A stretch of 64,000 nt of DNA from Rhizobium sp. G21 (GTDB lineage Bacteria > Pseudomonadota > Alphaproteobacteria > Rhizobiales > Rhizobiaceae): contig NZ_JACFXW010000002.1 of assembly GCF_014158035.1 (NCBI RefSeq), positions 248,001 to 312,000 of the forward strand, written 5' to 3'. The notes under the pieces are model-generated. The model saw only the letters and a program-made list of their open reading frames with translations, had not been told where the DNA came from and ran no database searches. Positions 56,607 through 64,000 of the stretch are shown here, piece after piece. Numbering within the stretch: position 1 is the first letter of the stretch; the number at the start of each line of letters is the position of its first letter. A program made the translations under genes and the position numbers.

Positions 56607-57467
56607 ATGACCATCGCCACAGACAAAGCGTCACTGGACCAGTGGTATGTGATCGAGACCGAGGCGGCGCTGCCGGTCGGCACATCCCCGAACCGCCTGC
56701 TTGGCGTCGATCTTGCGGTGACCACGACCGAGGACGGCGACATCACCGTCATGGCCGAGGGCCGGGCCGAGCCGCTGCCGATCCGCAAGCGTTTCGGCTT
56801 TGTCTGGACATCGCTCGGCGAGCCCGCCGGCGAGATTTTCCCGGTTCCCGAAGCAGACGAGCCGGATCGCCGCTACGTGCCCTGCGGAGCGGTGGCGGTG
56901 AAGGCGTCCGGCCTGCGCATCATCGAGAATTTCCTCGACATGGCGCATTTCCCCTTCGTGCACACCGATATTCTCGGCTCTGAGCCGCATACTGAAGTCG
57001 AGCACTACAATGTCGAAATCCGCCGCGACGTCGACGAGGTCTGGGCGACCAATTGCCAGTTTTTCCAGCCTCAGGCGGCGCTGTCGGCCACCGACGGCCT
57101 CATGACCCAATATATCTACCGGGTGATGACGCCGTTCACGACGCTGCTTTACAAGACCTGCCCGAATTCCGCCAATCGCTGGGATGTGATCTGCCTCTTC
57201 GTGCAGCCGCTCGATCCCGATCGCTGCCGGGCGCATCCGGTCATGTATCTGATCGACGACGTCTCGACGACGCCGGCGCTGATCCAGTTCCAGCAACTGA
57301 TCTTCCTCCAGGACCGCATCATTCTCGAAAACCAGCGGCCCGTGCTGCTGCCGATGGAGCCGCGCTCGGAAATCCCGACCCGCGCCGACGCCTCCTCGAT
57401 CGCCTATCGTCGCTGGCTCAAGGAAAAGGGCGTCACCTACGGCACGTCTCTGATGAACGCGGCCTGA
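56607..57467 (+). CDS. Rieske-oxygenase catalytic subunit lacking the 2Fe-2S-binding segment, NdmC-like, copy 2
   Basis: This 286-residue intact paralogue of the 41924-42792 protein has long identical stretches around the iron site (IENFLDMAHFPFVHTDILG; Asn108, Asp111, His114, His119) and a distal Asp236 in LQDRIILENQ. The N-terminal LDQWYVIETEAALPVGTSPNRLLG is a Rieske-domain remnant without any CxH or CxxH. It needs an external Rieske protein, probably the one at 50370. It is the first enzyme gene after the importer and is followed by a TRZ/ATZ amidohydrolase. Because it has no frameshift, it shows that the missing cluster is real and not an assembly artefact. Confidence 0.88.
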   Translation: MTIATDKASLDQWYVIETEAALPVGTSPNRLLGVDLAVTTTEDGDITVMAEGRAEPLPIRKRFGFVWTSLGEPAGEIFPVPEADEPDRRYVPCGAVAVKASGLRIIENFLDMAHFPFVHTDILGSEPHTEVEHYNVEIRRDVDEVWATNCQFFQPQAALSATDGLMTQYIYRVMTPFTTLLYKTCPNSANRWDVICLFVQPLDPDRCRAHPVMYLIDDVSTTPALIQFQQLIFLQDRIILENQRPVLLPMEPRSEIPTRADASSIAYRRWLKEKGVTYGTSLMNAA

Positions 57468-57471
57468 CGCA

Positions 57472-58812
57472 ATGGCTGCGCCCGCGACCCAGATCGACCT
57501 CGCTTTCATCAACGCCACGGTGCTGCCGATGGGCGGGGCCGCCGAGATCGCCAACGGCGTGGTGGCGGTGCGCGGCGACGAGATCGTCGCCGTCGGCGCG
57601 GCTTCCGAGATCGATGTATCAGGCGCGACACGCATCATCGATGCGAATGGACGCGTGGTGATGCCGGGTTTCGTCAATTGTCACACCCATATCGCCTCCA
57701 ACATGCTGTTGCGCGGCCTGCTGGAAGATGTGCAGCTGTTCGAATGGCTGCAGACCATGTGGCGGCTCAAGCGCAATTTCGACGAGAACACGCTCTATTG
57801 GGCAAGCCTGATGGGCCTCGTCGAGATGGTGAAGTCGGGCATGACCTGCTTCAACGAACATTTCGACGGCTATCGCGTCGAGCCTCAGACAGAGGCGCTG
57901 AAGAACGTTCCGCTCCGCGCCACGCTCGGTTACGGTTTCGCCGATCGCGGCATCTATGCGCCAATCACCGATTGGTCGTGGAAGACCCTGGACAGGTTCG
58001 GCGATAAAGTCTCCGCGCATCATCGCGGCGGCGATGGCCGCATCCATGTCGGCCTGTCGCCGCATGCGCCCTATTCCTGCGGACCGGACATGTATCGCAA
58101 GGTGCGGGATGTCGCCGACGCCTATGACCTCGCGATCCACACGCATCTCGCCGAGGGGCCGCAGGAGATGGCCTATATGCGGGAAACCTATGGGACGAGC
58201 CCGGTGAAATGGCTGCATTCCCTGGGCTTTCTGAAGCCGGATGTCACGGCGGCGCATTGCACGCAACTCGACGATGACGATATTCGCATTCTGGCGGAGA
58301 CGGGGACCAAGATCGGCCATTGCCCTTGTTGCAACGCCAAGCTCGATTCCGGTACGCTGAGGCTGAGATGCTGCCAGGAGGCGGGCGTCACCGTCGGGCT
58401 CGCCACCGATGGCCCGGCCAGCCACAACAGTCTCGATATGTTTCAGGAAATGAAATTCGCGGGCATGATCCACAAGGACAAGACCCACGATGTCGAATTC
58501 CTGAAGACGCGCGACTTGCTGGAAATGGCCACCTGCGAGGCGGCGAAAGCCATGAACCGGCCGGAAACGGGGCGTTTGGCGCCCGGCGCCAAGGCGGATC
58601 TGATCATGGTCGATCTCGACAAGCCGCACACTCTGCCGGTCTATGATATCCCGGCCGCGCTCGTCTATTCGGCGCGCGCCGACGATGTCGAGATGACCGT
58701 GGTCGACGGCAAGATCCTGATGGAAAACCGCGCCGTGCTCGGCGTCGACGAGCGCGAAATCCGGGCGCGGTTTCGCGAGGCGGCGCTTTCGCTGCGCGAC
58801 CGCAGCCTTTGA
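57472..58812 (+). CDS. TRZ/ATZ-family metal-dependent amidohydrolase/deaminase, second copy
   Basis: This 446-residue enzyme has the metal motif CHTHIASNML in MPGFVNCHTHIASN, then THLAEGPQE, AAHCTQL and GLATDGPASHNSLDM, the standard MTA/SAH-deaminase/atrazine-hydrolase layout. It starts at ATG 57472, four bases after the oxygenase subunit. Together with that gene it mirrors the oxygenase-amidohydrolase pair of the leftward operon. The substrate is a likely aminated or substituted purine-like ring; which one is not visible. Confidence 0.88.
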   Translation: MAAPATQIDLAFINATVLPMGGAAEIANGVVAVRGDEIVAVGAASEIDVSGATRIIDANGRVVMPGFVNCHTHIASNMLLRGLLEDVQLFEWLQTMWRLKRNFDENTLYWASLMGLVEMVKSGMTCFNEHFDGYRVEPQTEALKNVPLRATLGYGFADRGIYAPITDWSWKTLDRFGDKVSAHHRGGDGRIHVGLSPHAPYSCGPDMYRKVRDVADAYDLAIHTHLAEGPQEMAYMRETYGTSPVKWLHSLGFLKPDVTAAHCTQLDDDDIRILAETGTKIGHCPCCNAKLDSGTLRLRCCQEAGVTVGLATDGPASHNSLDMFQEMKFAGMIHKDKTHDVEFLKTRDLLEMATCEAAKAMNRPETGRLAPGAKADLIMVDLDKPHTLPVYDIPAALVYSARADDVEMTVVDGKILMENRAVLGVDEREIRARFREAALSLRDRSL

Positions 58813-58838
58813 ACACGCCAAGAGGCGGGACAATCACC

Positions 58839-60194
58839 ATGCGCAACAAGACCCTGCTCGCCAACGCTTTTCATGCGCCGACGCCCTGGAGCGTCGAGTG
58901 CCTCACTGACGCGCTGATCACCGTCGACGCCGACGGCGACATTGCCGATGTAATCGGGCCTGAGCATTCCAGCTATGCGGAAAAGCGCGCGGCGCTTTCG
59001 GCGAGCGGAGACTTGGAGGTCCTGCCGCGCAGCTCCTATCTGCTGCCCGGTTTCGTCGATTGCCATGTGCATGCGCCGCAATATCCGCAGCTCGGCAACG
59101 CGCTCGACGTCCCGTTGGAAGTCTGGCTGCAGAAATACACCTTTCCGCTCGAAGCCCGCTATGCCGACACGGCTTTTGCCCGCCGTGCCTATTCGTTGCT
59201 CGTTCAGGACATGCTGGCCAACGGCATTACCACCGCGCTCTATTTCGCCACCATTCATCAGGAGGCGACGCGGCTCCTCGTTGATATCTGCCTGGAAAAG
59301 GGGCAGCGGGCGCTGGTCGGCAAGGTGGCGATGGACAATGCCGAGAGCTGCCCGGATTATTATCGCGATGGCTCAGCCGCCGAGGCTGTCGAGGGGACGC
59401 GGGCGCTGATCGATTACGTCAGGAGCCATCCCGCCAATCGCGACAATCTCGTGCATCCGGTGGTGACGCCGCGCTTCATTCCCTCCTGCACCGATGCGGC
59501 GCTGGAGGAACTCGGCGCGCTGGCCAAGCAATGCGGCTGCCATGTGCAGACCCATTGTTCGGAAAGCGACTGGGAGCATGGCTATGTACTCGAACGTCAT
59601 GGCATGACCGACGCCGAAAGCCTTGATCGCTTCGGCCTGCTCGGCCGGCGCACCATGCTTGCGCATTCCAACCTGCTGACGGCCTCGGATATGGAGCTGA
59701 TCCACACGCGTCAGGCGGCGGTGGCGCATTGCCCATTGTCGAACGGCTATTTCGCCGGCGCGGTGTTTCCACTGCGCGCGGCGCTGGAAAAGGGGCTGAA
59801 TGTCGGCCTGGGCACCGACATCTCTGGCGGCCCTTCCGCCTCGATGCTGGAAAACGCGCGCGCCGCCATCCTCGTCTCGCGCATGCTGGAAACAGGCGTC
59901 GATCCCGAAAAGGCCGCGGACGAGCGCGCCTCCGGCAAGCCGGCGCGCATAGATTTCCGTCAGGCCTTCCACATCGCCACCGCCGGCGGGGCAAAGGCGC
60001 TCGATCTTCCGGTCGGCCGCTTCGAACCCGGCTGCAAATTCGACGCCATCGTCATCGACACCGATGCCGAGAAGGGCACGATGCGGCTATTCGACGAGTT
60101 CGACAGCGGCGAAGCGATCCTGCAGAAGATCATCTTCACCGCCTCGCGCGCCAATATCGCCGATGTCTATGTCTCCGGCCGCAAGGTCGCTTGA
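58839..60194 (+). CDS. guaD: Guanine deaminase
   Basis: This converts guanine to xanthine. The diagnostic motif is PGFVDCHVHAPQYPQLG near residue 80, with VQTHCSESDWE, MLAHSNLL and VGLGTDISGGPSASM giving the remaining zinc ligands and catalytic acid. At 451 residues from ATG 58839 it is full length. It ends the importer operon, which strengthens the view that the imported ligand is a purine. A terminator follows 8 bases downstream. Confidence 0.93.
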   Translation: MRNKTLLANAFHAPTPWSVECLTDALITVDADGDIADVIGPEHSSYAEKRAALSASGDLEVLPRSSYLLPGFVDCHVHAPQYPQLGNALDVPLEVWLQKYTFPLEARYADTAFARRAYSLLVQDMLANGITTALYFATIHQEATRLLVDICLEKGQRALVGKVAMDNAESCPDYYRDGSAAEAVEGTRALIDYVRSHPANRDNLVHPVVTPRFIPSCTDAALEELGALAKQCGCHVQTHCSESDWEHGYVLERHGMTDAESLDRFGLLGRRTMLAHSNLLTASDMELIHTRQAAVAHCPLSNGYFAGAVFPLRAALEKGLNVGLGTDISGGPSASMLENARAAILVSRMLETGVDPEKAADERASGKPARIDFRQAFHIATAGGAKALDLPVGRFEPGCKFDAIVIDTDAEKGTMRLFDEFDSGEAILQKIIFTASRANIADVYVSGRKVA

Positions 60195-60202
60195 GCGGCA
60201 GC

Positions 60203-60233
60203 GCCGGCCGGTCGAAAAACTGGCCGGCCTTTT
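60203..60233 (+). terminator. Rho-independent terminator after guanine deaminase
   Basis: GCCGGCCGGT (60203-60212) pairs with ACTGGCCGGC (60219-60228, one G-U pair) around a six-base loop and is followed by CTTTTCC. It ends the rightward operon and lies just before the convergent flavoprotein stop at 60237. Confidence 0.82.
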
Positions 60234-60236
60234 CCA

Positions 60237-62678
60237 TCAGGCTTTGATCTTGGCCATGTCGGGGTCATAGAGCGGGCCGAGATGCAGCGTGGCGGGCGCC
60301 TTGTCCATGGCGACGACGAGCTCGTAAATCCCACTGGTCAGGAAGTCATCCGTCACGCCTTCAGCGTGTTTCACATAGCCGTAGCCGATATTCTTGCCGA
60401 CCGTGTAGCCATAGCCGCCGCTGGTGAGGTAACCGACAGCGACGCCGTCGCGCAGGATCGTCTCGCGTCCCAGAAGAACTACCGAGGGGTCGTCAACGGT
60501 GAAGCCGACCAGCCTTTTCTTGAGCGTCTGACCCTTCACGGTCTCCAGCGCCCTGCGGCCGAGGAAGTCGACCGGCTTGCCGAGCTTGACGGCCCAGCCG
60601 AGCCCAGCCTCCTCAGGCGTATCGTTCGGCGTGATGTCGGAGCCCCAGGCGCGGTAGCCTTTTTCAAGACGCAGAGATTCCAGCGCGCGATAGCCGACAG
60701 CCTTCAGTCCATGCGGCGCGCCCGCGCCCATCAACGCGTCATAGATGCGGCCGAGATCGCCGATAGGCGCATGCAGCTCCCAGCCGAGTTCGCCGACATA
60801 GGTGACACGGAGCGCCCGAACGCGCGATCCGGCGATGTCGATCTCCCGCACATGGCCAAAGGGGAAGGCGGCGTTGGAGATTTCGGCGGATGTCGCGGCC
60901 GCCAGCGTGTCGCGCGCCTTCGGCCCCATCAGCGACAGCGTGCCCCAGGCTTCCGTAACATCGGTGAGCGTCACGTCGAGACCCTCGGGAATATGGTCGC
61001 GGATCCAGCCGAGATCATGGGTGCGGAAGCCGGTGCCGGTGACGATGTAGAATCTGTCCTCGGCAATTCGGGCGACGGTCAGGTCCGCCTCGATGCCGCC
61101 GCGGCTGTTGAGGAGCTGCGTATAGGTGAGTCGTCCCGCGGGCTTGCGGATATCATTGGCGCAGATCCAGTCAAGCGCTGCGAGAGCGTCCGGTCCCGAC
61201 AGCTCGAATTTCGCGAAGGAGGACTGGTCGAACACGCCGACCGCCTCGCGCACATGGCGATGTTCCGCGCCGACCGCATCGAACCAGTTCTGCCGGCCCA
61301 TGCTGTAGCGGTCTTTCAGCTCTACGCCCTCGGGTGCGAACCAGTTGGGTCGCTCCCAGCCGAGTTTCGAGCCGAATACGGCGCCCGCCGCTTTCAGCCG
61401 GTCGTAAAGCGGCGAGGTCAGGCGTGGGCGGCCGCTGTCATATTCTTCATGCGGGAAGGCGACGGTGTAGTGTTTGCCATAGGCTTCCAGCGTGCGGTCG
61501 AGCACCCATTGCCGGTCGCGATGCATCTCGGAGAAGCGCCTGATATCGACCACCCAGAGATCGAGCGGCGCTTCGCCATCGACCACCCATTGCGCCAGCA
61601 CCCAGCCCGCGCCGCCGCCAGAGGCGATGCCGAAAGCGTTGAAGCCCGCGCCGACGAACATGTTCTTGCATTCCGGAGCGGCGCCGAGAATGAAATTGCC
61701 GTCGGGGGTGAAGCTTTCGGGGCCGTTGATCATCTGCTTGACGCCGACCGTCTCCAGCGCCGGCACGCGGGCAATGGCCTGCTCCATATGCTGTTCGAAA
61801 TGGTCGAAATCGTCGTCGAACAGGCGGAAGCCCCATTCGTCCGGCACGTCGCCGGTGGTCCAGGCCTGCGGATTGGGCTCATAGCCGCCCATCACCAGAC
61901 CGCCGACTTCTTCCTTGAAATAGGTGCGCCGGTCGGGGTCGCGGATGGTGGGGGCGTCGGTCGACAGGCCCTCGATCTTTTCCGTGACGATATATTGATG
62001 CTTGACCGGCTGCAGCGGCACATTGATGCCGGCCATCGCGCCCACCTGCCGCGCCCATTGGCCGGCGCAATTGACGACCTTTTCGCAGGCGATGTCGCCG
62101 AGCGTGGTCTTGACCTTGAGAATGCGGCCATCGTCGATCTCGAAGCCGGTGACGCGGACATTCTCGACGATCTTTGCGCCATGCATGCGCGCGCCCTTGG
62201 CGAGCGACTGGGTGATGTCGGAGGGGCTGGCCTGGCCGTCGGTCGGCAGCCAGCTCGCGCCGATGAGGTCATCCGTCGTCATCAGCGGCCACATGCGCTT
62301 GACTTCTTCCGGCGAGATCAGATGCATGTCCATGCCAAAGCTGCCGGCGGTGGTGGCGAGGCGCCGGAACTCTGTCCAGCGATCCTGATTGGTGGCGAGG
62401 CGGAGGCAGCCGGTCATTTTCCAGCCGGTGGCGAGGCCGGTTTCCGCCTCCAGCCCCTTGTAGAGCTCGACGGAATATTTGAGCACGCGGGTGATCGAGG
62501 CCGACGAGCGCAGCTGGCCCACAAGGCCCGCCGCATGCCAAGTGGAGCCCGATGTGAGCTGGCCCTGCTCCAAGAGCAGCACATCCGCCTTGTGGTCGCG
62601 GGCGAGGTGATAGGCGGTCGAACAGCCGATGATGCCGCCGCCGATGACGACGATCTGGGCGTGGGAGGGCAGGGTCAT
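60237..62678 (-). CDS. Dimethylglycine/sarcosine-dehydrogenase-like FAD oxidoreductase with GcvT domain
   Basis: This 813-residue protein has an N-terminal DAO-type FAD domain (VVIGGGIIGCSTAYHLA, residues 10-26) with the putative covalent-FAD histidine His48 in SGSTWHAAGL. From about residue 430 it has a glycine-cleavage T-like domain that binds tetrahydrofolate (VGVFDQSSFAKFELSG, YVGELGWELHAP, RALESLRLEKGYRAWGSDI). Family members oxidatively N-demethylate dimethylglycine or sarcosine and pass the one-carbon unit to folate. It overlaps the downstream... kinase-like gene by four bases at its start. Whether it serves N-methyl groups of the nearby purine-type pathway is speculation. Confidence 0.92.
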   Translation of the reverse strand: MTLPSHAQIVVIGGGIIGCSTAYHLARDHKADVLLLEQGQLTSGSTWHAAGLVGQLRSSASITRVLKYSVELYKGLEAETGLATGWKMTGCLRLATNQDRWTEFRRLATTAGSFGMDMHLISPEEVKRMWPLMTTDDLIGASWLPTDGQASPSDITQSLAKGARMHGAKIVENVRVTGFEIDDGRILKVKTTLGDIACEKVVNCAGQWARQVGAMAGINVPLQPVKHQYIVTEKIEGLSTDAPTIRDPDRRTYFKEEVGGLVMGGYEPNPQAWTTGDVPDEWGFRLFDDDFDHFEQHMEQAIARVPALETVGVKQMINGPESFTPDGNFILGAAPECKNMFVGAGFNAFGIASGGGAGWVLAQWVVDGEAPLDLWVVDIRRFSEMHRDRQWVLDRTLEAYGKHYTVAFPHEEYDSGRPRLTSPLYDRLKAAGAVFGSKLGWERPNWFAPEGVELKDRYSMGRQNWFDAVGAEHRHVREAVGVFDQSSFAKFELSGPDALAALDWICANDIRKPAGRLTYTQLLNSRGGIEADLTVARIAEDRFYIVTGTGFRTHDLGWIRDHIPEGLDVTLTDVTEAWGTLSLMGPKARDTLAAATSAEISNAAFPFGHVREIDIAGSRVRALRVTYVGELGWELHAPIGDLGRIYDALMGAGAPHGLKAVGYRALESLRLEKGYRAWGSDITPNDTPEEAGLGWAVKLGKPVDFLGRRALETVKGQTLKKRLVGFTVDDPSVVLLGRETILRDGVAVGYLTSGGYGYTVGKNIGYGYVKHAEGVTDDFLTSGIYELVVAMDKAPATLHLGPLYDPDMAKIKA

Positions 62679-63571
62679 GATCTCAGTCCATATTGGGTGC
62701 GGTATTCATCGAGCGCCGCATCGAGCTTGTCGAGATTCTCGGCGGTGTAGGCGACATAATCGGCGCCAGGAGCGGAGAGGTGAAGTTCAGACGCCATGCT
62801 CCACATGGCTTCGCGCAGAAGCGAGGCGCATTGCATGGCGGCAAAGGCGCGAAGGACCGAAGGGTCCGGCCTGGCCTCGAAATAGGCCTCCAGAAAGTCC
62901 TGCGCCTCGTCCGGGCTGAACCCGGCATTTGAAGCTGCGCCGGCAAGATCGAACATCGCGGTCGAAAAGCCCGCATATTCGAAATCGATCAGCCAGAGCC
63001 GTTCGCCATCATCCAGTAAGTTCGACGGCAGAAGATCGTTATGGCCGAAGATGATCGGCAGCGGCGTCTGCGCCGCCTCCAACTCCTCGGCCAAAGCGAG
63101 ATAATCCGGCAGCTTTTCCGTCATCCGGCTGCCGCCCTCGCGCAGCACGCGGGCGTAATCGCGGATGACATGGAAGACCCAGAACATGTATCCGGGGCCG
63201 GAGACATGGCGGGGCATGACGCGGTGGAACTCGGCGAGAAGCCGGGCAATGCGCAGCCGTTCCGCCGCCACATCCTGAGGGCCAAGCGTCTTCGCGCCCA
63301 AATAGGCGGAGACCATCACGCCCGGTTCGGCATATTCGACGGCGGGCGCGAAGCCGGCCGCATGCGCGGCGCGCGCGGTCATCAATTCCCGGTCGCGATA
63401 GACCTGATGAAAAGGATAATCCTTGCCGAAGCGCACCACATGCCGGCCGCTCGCGTCTTCGACGACGAAGCTCTCATTGCTGAGGCCGCCCTTCAGCCTG
63501 TCGATGCCGATAGAGCCGTTCCAGCAGGGGAGGGCGCGGATGCGGTCCTCGATCTCCGGGGCGATCGTCAT
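62675..63571 (-). CDS. Choline-kinase/aminoglycoside-phosphotransferase-family kinase
   Basis: This 298-residue small-molecule kinase has KGGLSNESFVVE (nucleotide loop), the catalytic HNDLLPSNLL (Brenner motif) and the metal-binding IDFEYAGFS. The family phosphorylates choline, ethanolamine, thiamine or similar alcohols. It starts at ATG 63571, is transcribed leftward and overlaps the flavoprotein gene, so the two form one operon; a methylated-amine alcohol such as choline would be consistent. The 255-base space upstream to the DeoR gene shows no further gene. Confidence 0.88.
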   Translation of the reverse strand: MTIAPEIEDRIRALPCWNGSIGIDRLKGGLSNESFVVEDASGRHVVRFGKDYPFHQVYRDRELMTARAAHAAGFAPAVEYAEPGVMVSAYLGAKTLGPQDVAAERLRIARLLAEFHRVMPRHVSGPGYMFWVFHVIRDYARVLREGGSRMTEKLPDYLALAEELEAAQTPLPIIFGHNDLLPSNLLDDGERLWLIDFEYAGFSTAMFDLAGAASNAGFSPDEAQDFLEAYFEARPDPSVLRAFAAMQCASLLREAMWSMASELHLSAPGADYVAYTAENLDKLDAALDEYRTQYGLRS

Positions 63572-63826
63572 GGGCGCCTCGCAGTCTGAAGGGGAAGGAA
63601 AGTCGAGATATGGAGCTCTTCCATCGCGTTCTCCCGGTGCGAAGACCAGGCCGCGCGTTCCCTGTTTTTTGTCACGGCCTCGTCGTTGAGCGCATGACAC
63701 GCCATCTGGCCCGAGCTGTCAATCTGGAATCTGTGGTTATGTGTGGTTTTGTGACCGATTACGTGGCGGCGCATTGTCATGCGGCGCAGGCTTCGGTTAT
63801 GATTGCGGCAGTGAAATGAGGCGTTC

Positions 63827-64000
63827 ATGGTTCAGAGCAAGCGTCAGACGGAGATATTGCGGCTGCTCGAAAGCGAGGGCGCGATCGGCATCGCGGAGCT
63901 CGCGGCGCGGCTCGGCGTATCGCTTGAGACCGTCAGGCGCGATCTAAAGCCGCTTGCCGGCCTGGGCGCCGTCATCAAGACGCATGGCGAGGTCGGGCTC
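63827..64000 (+). CDS. DeoR-family transcriptional regulator (3' end outside window)
   Basis: The first 58 codons are present from ATG 63827. The DeoR helix-turn-helix is clear: RQTEILRLLESEGAIGIAELAARLGVSLETVRRDL. A normal DeoR signature continues to the edge. It is divergent from the kinase/flavoprotein operon and is likely its regulator. The intervening 63572-63826 is somewhat AT-richer with GTGGTT/GTGTGG repeats near 63735. Confidence 0.85.
   Translation, partial: MVQSKRQTEILRLLESEGAIGIAELAARLGVSLETVRRDLKPLAGLGAVIKTHGEVGL

Noticed and set aside
60282..62750. 822-codon open frame on the plus strand opposite the flavoprotein gene
   Set aside because: Antisense shadow of the dimethylglycine-dehydrogenase-like gene, with no domain of its own.

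Overview
The window is high-GC, gene-dense DNA that looks like an alphaproteobacterium of the Rhizobiales (Hyphomicrobiales). The clues are a minCDE operon preceded by a textbook CtrA site, a diheme/2Fe-2S adenylate cyclase of the Sinorhizobium CyaC type, a Rhizobiales-style palindromic intergenic repeat, and a dense run of ABC-transporter/catabolic operons. A minCDE locus among catabolic genes recalls rhizobial chromids and megaplasmids, but that is inference. No rRNA, tRNA, CRISPR array, IS element or prophage was recognised.

Layout. (1) 1-4.2 kb, minus: a CUT1 sugar-type ABC transporter, its ATPase cut by the left edge. (2) 4.5-17.8 kb: two divergent arms around a GntR-family regulator. 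The left arm is regulator, glycosyltransferase-like protein and aldehyde dehydrogenase. The right arm is a polyamine-type ABC transporter, a second glycosyltransferase-like protein, three tandem small cupins, another aldehyde dehydrogenase and a saccharopine-dehydrogenase-like enzyme. (3) 17.9-19.8 kb: recQ. (4) 19.8-33 kb: a pentose-phosphate-type catabolic locus. It holds a SorC regulator, an aldolase/short-chain-dehydrogenase fusion, a vapBC module, a ribose-type ABC transporter and, divergent from it, mtnK, mtnA, a two-subunit transketolase and a RuBisCO-like protein. A perfect 9-bp inverted repeat lies between the two divergent operons. (5) 33-36.8 kb: minCDE and cyaC. (6) 36.8-60.2 kb: a large divergent locus that looks dedicated to purine or modified-purine breakdown. 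It holds a BMP-family (nucleoside-type) ABC transporter, guanine deaminase, adenine deaminase, two TRZ/ATZ-type amidohydrolases, a molybdenum hydroxylase with fused FAD and Mo subunits, and a split Rieske oxygenase. (7) 60.2-64 kb: a dimethylglycine-dehydrogenase-like flavoprotein, a choline-kinase-like phosphotransferase and the start of a DeoR regulator.

Two systems stand out. The first is the split Rieske oxygenase: two paralogous catalytic subunits keep the mononuclear-iron ligands but have lost the stretch that binds the 2Fe-2S cluster, while a free Rieske protein and a GST-like protein sit together upstream. This matches the NdmC/NdmE/NdmD logic of bacterial N7-demethylation of methylxanthine, here without a reductase and next to purine deaminases. 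The second is mtnK-mtnA-split transketolase-RuBisCO-like protein with its own importer and aldolase, suggesting a methylthioribose/deoxypentose-type route that may involve transketolase chemistry.

About eighteen genes are interrupted by single-base frameshifts, most at C/G homopolymers of 4-6 bases. In nearly every case the two frames join into one normal-length, well-conserved protein. I treat these as probable sequence errors and annotate the intact gene span, flagging each site.
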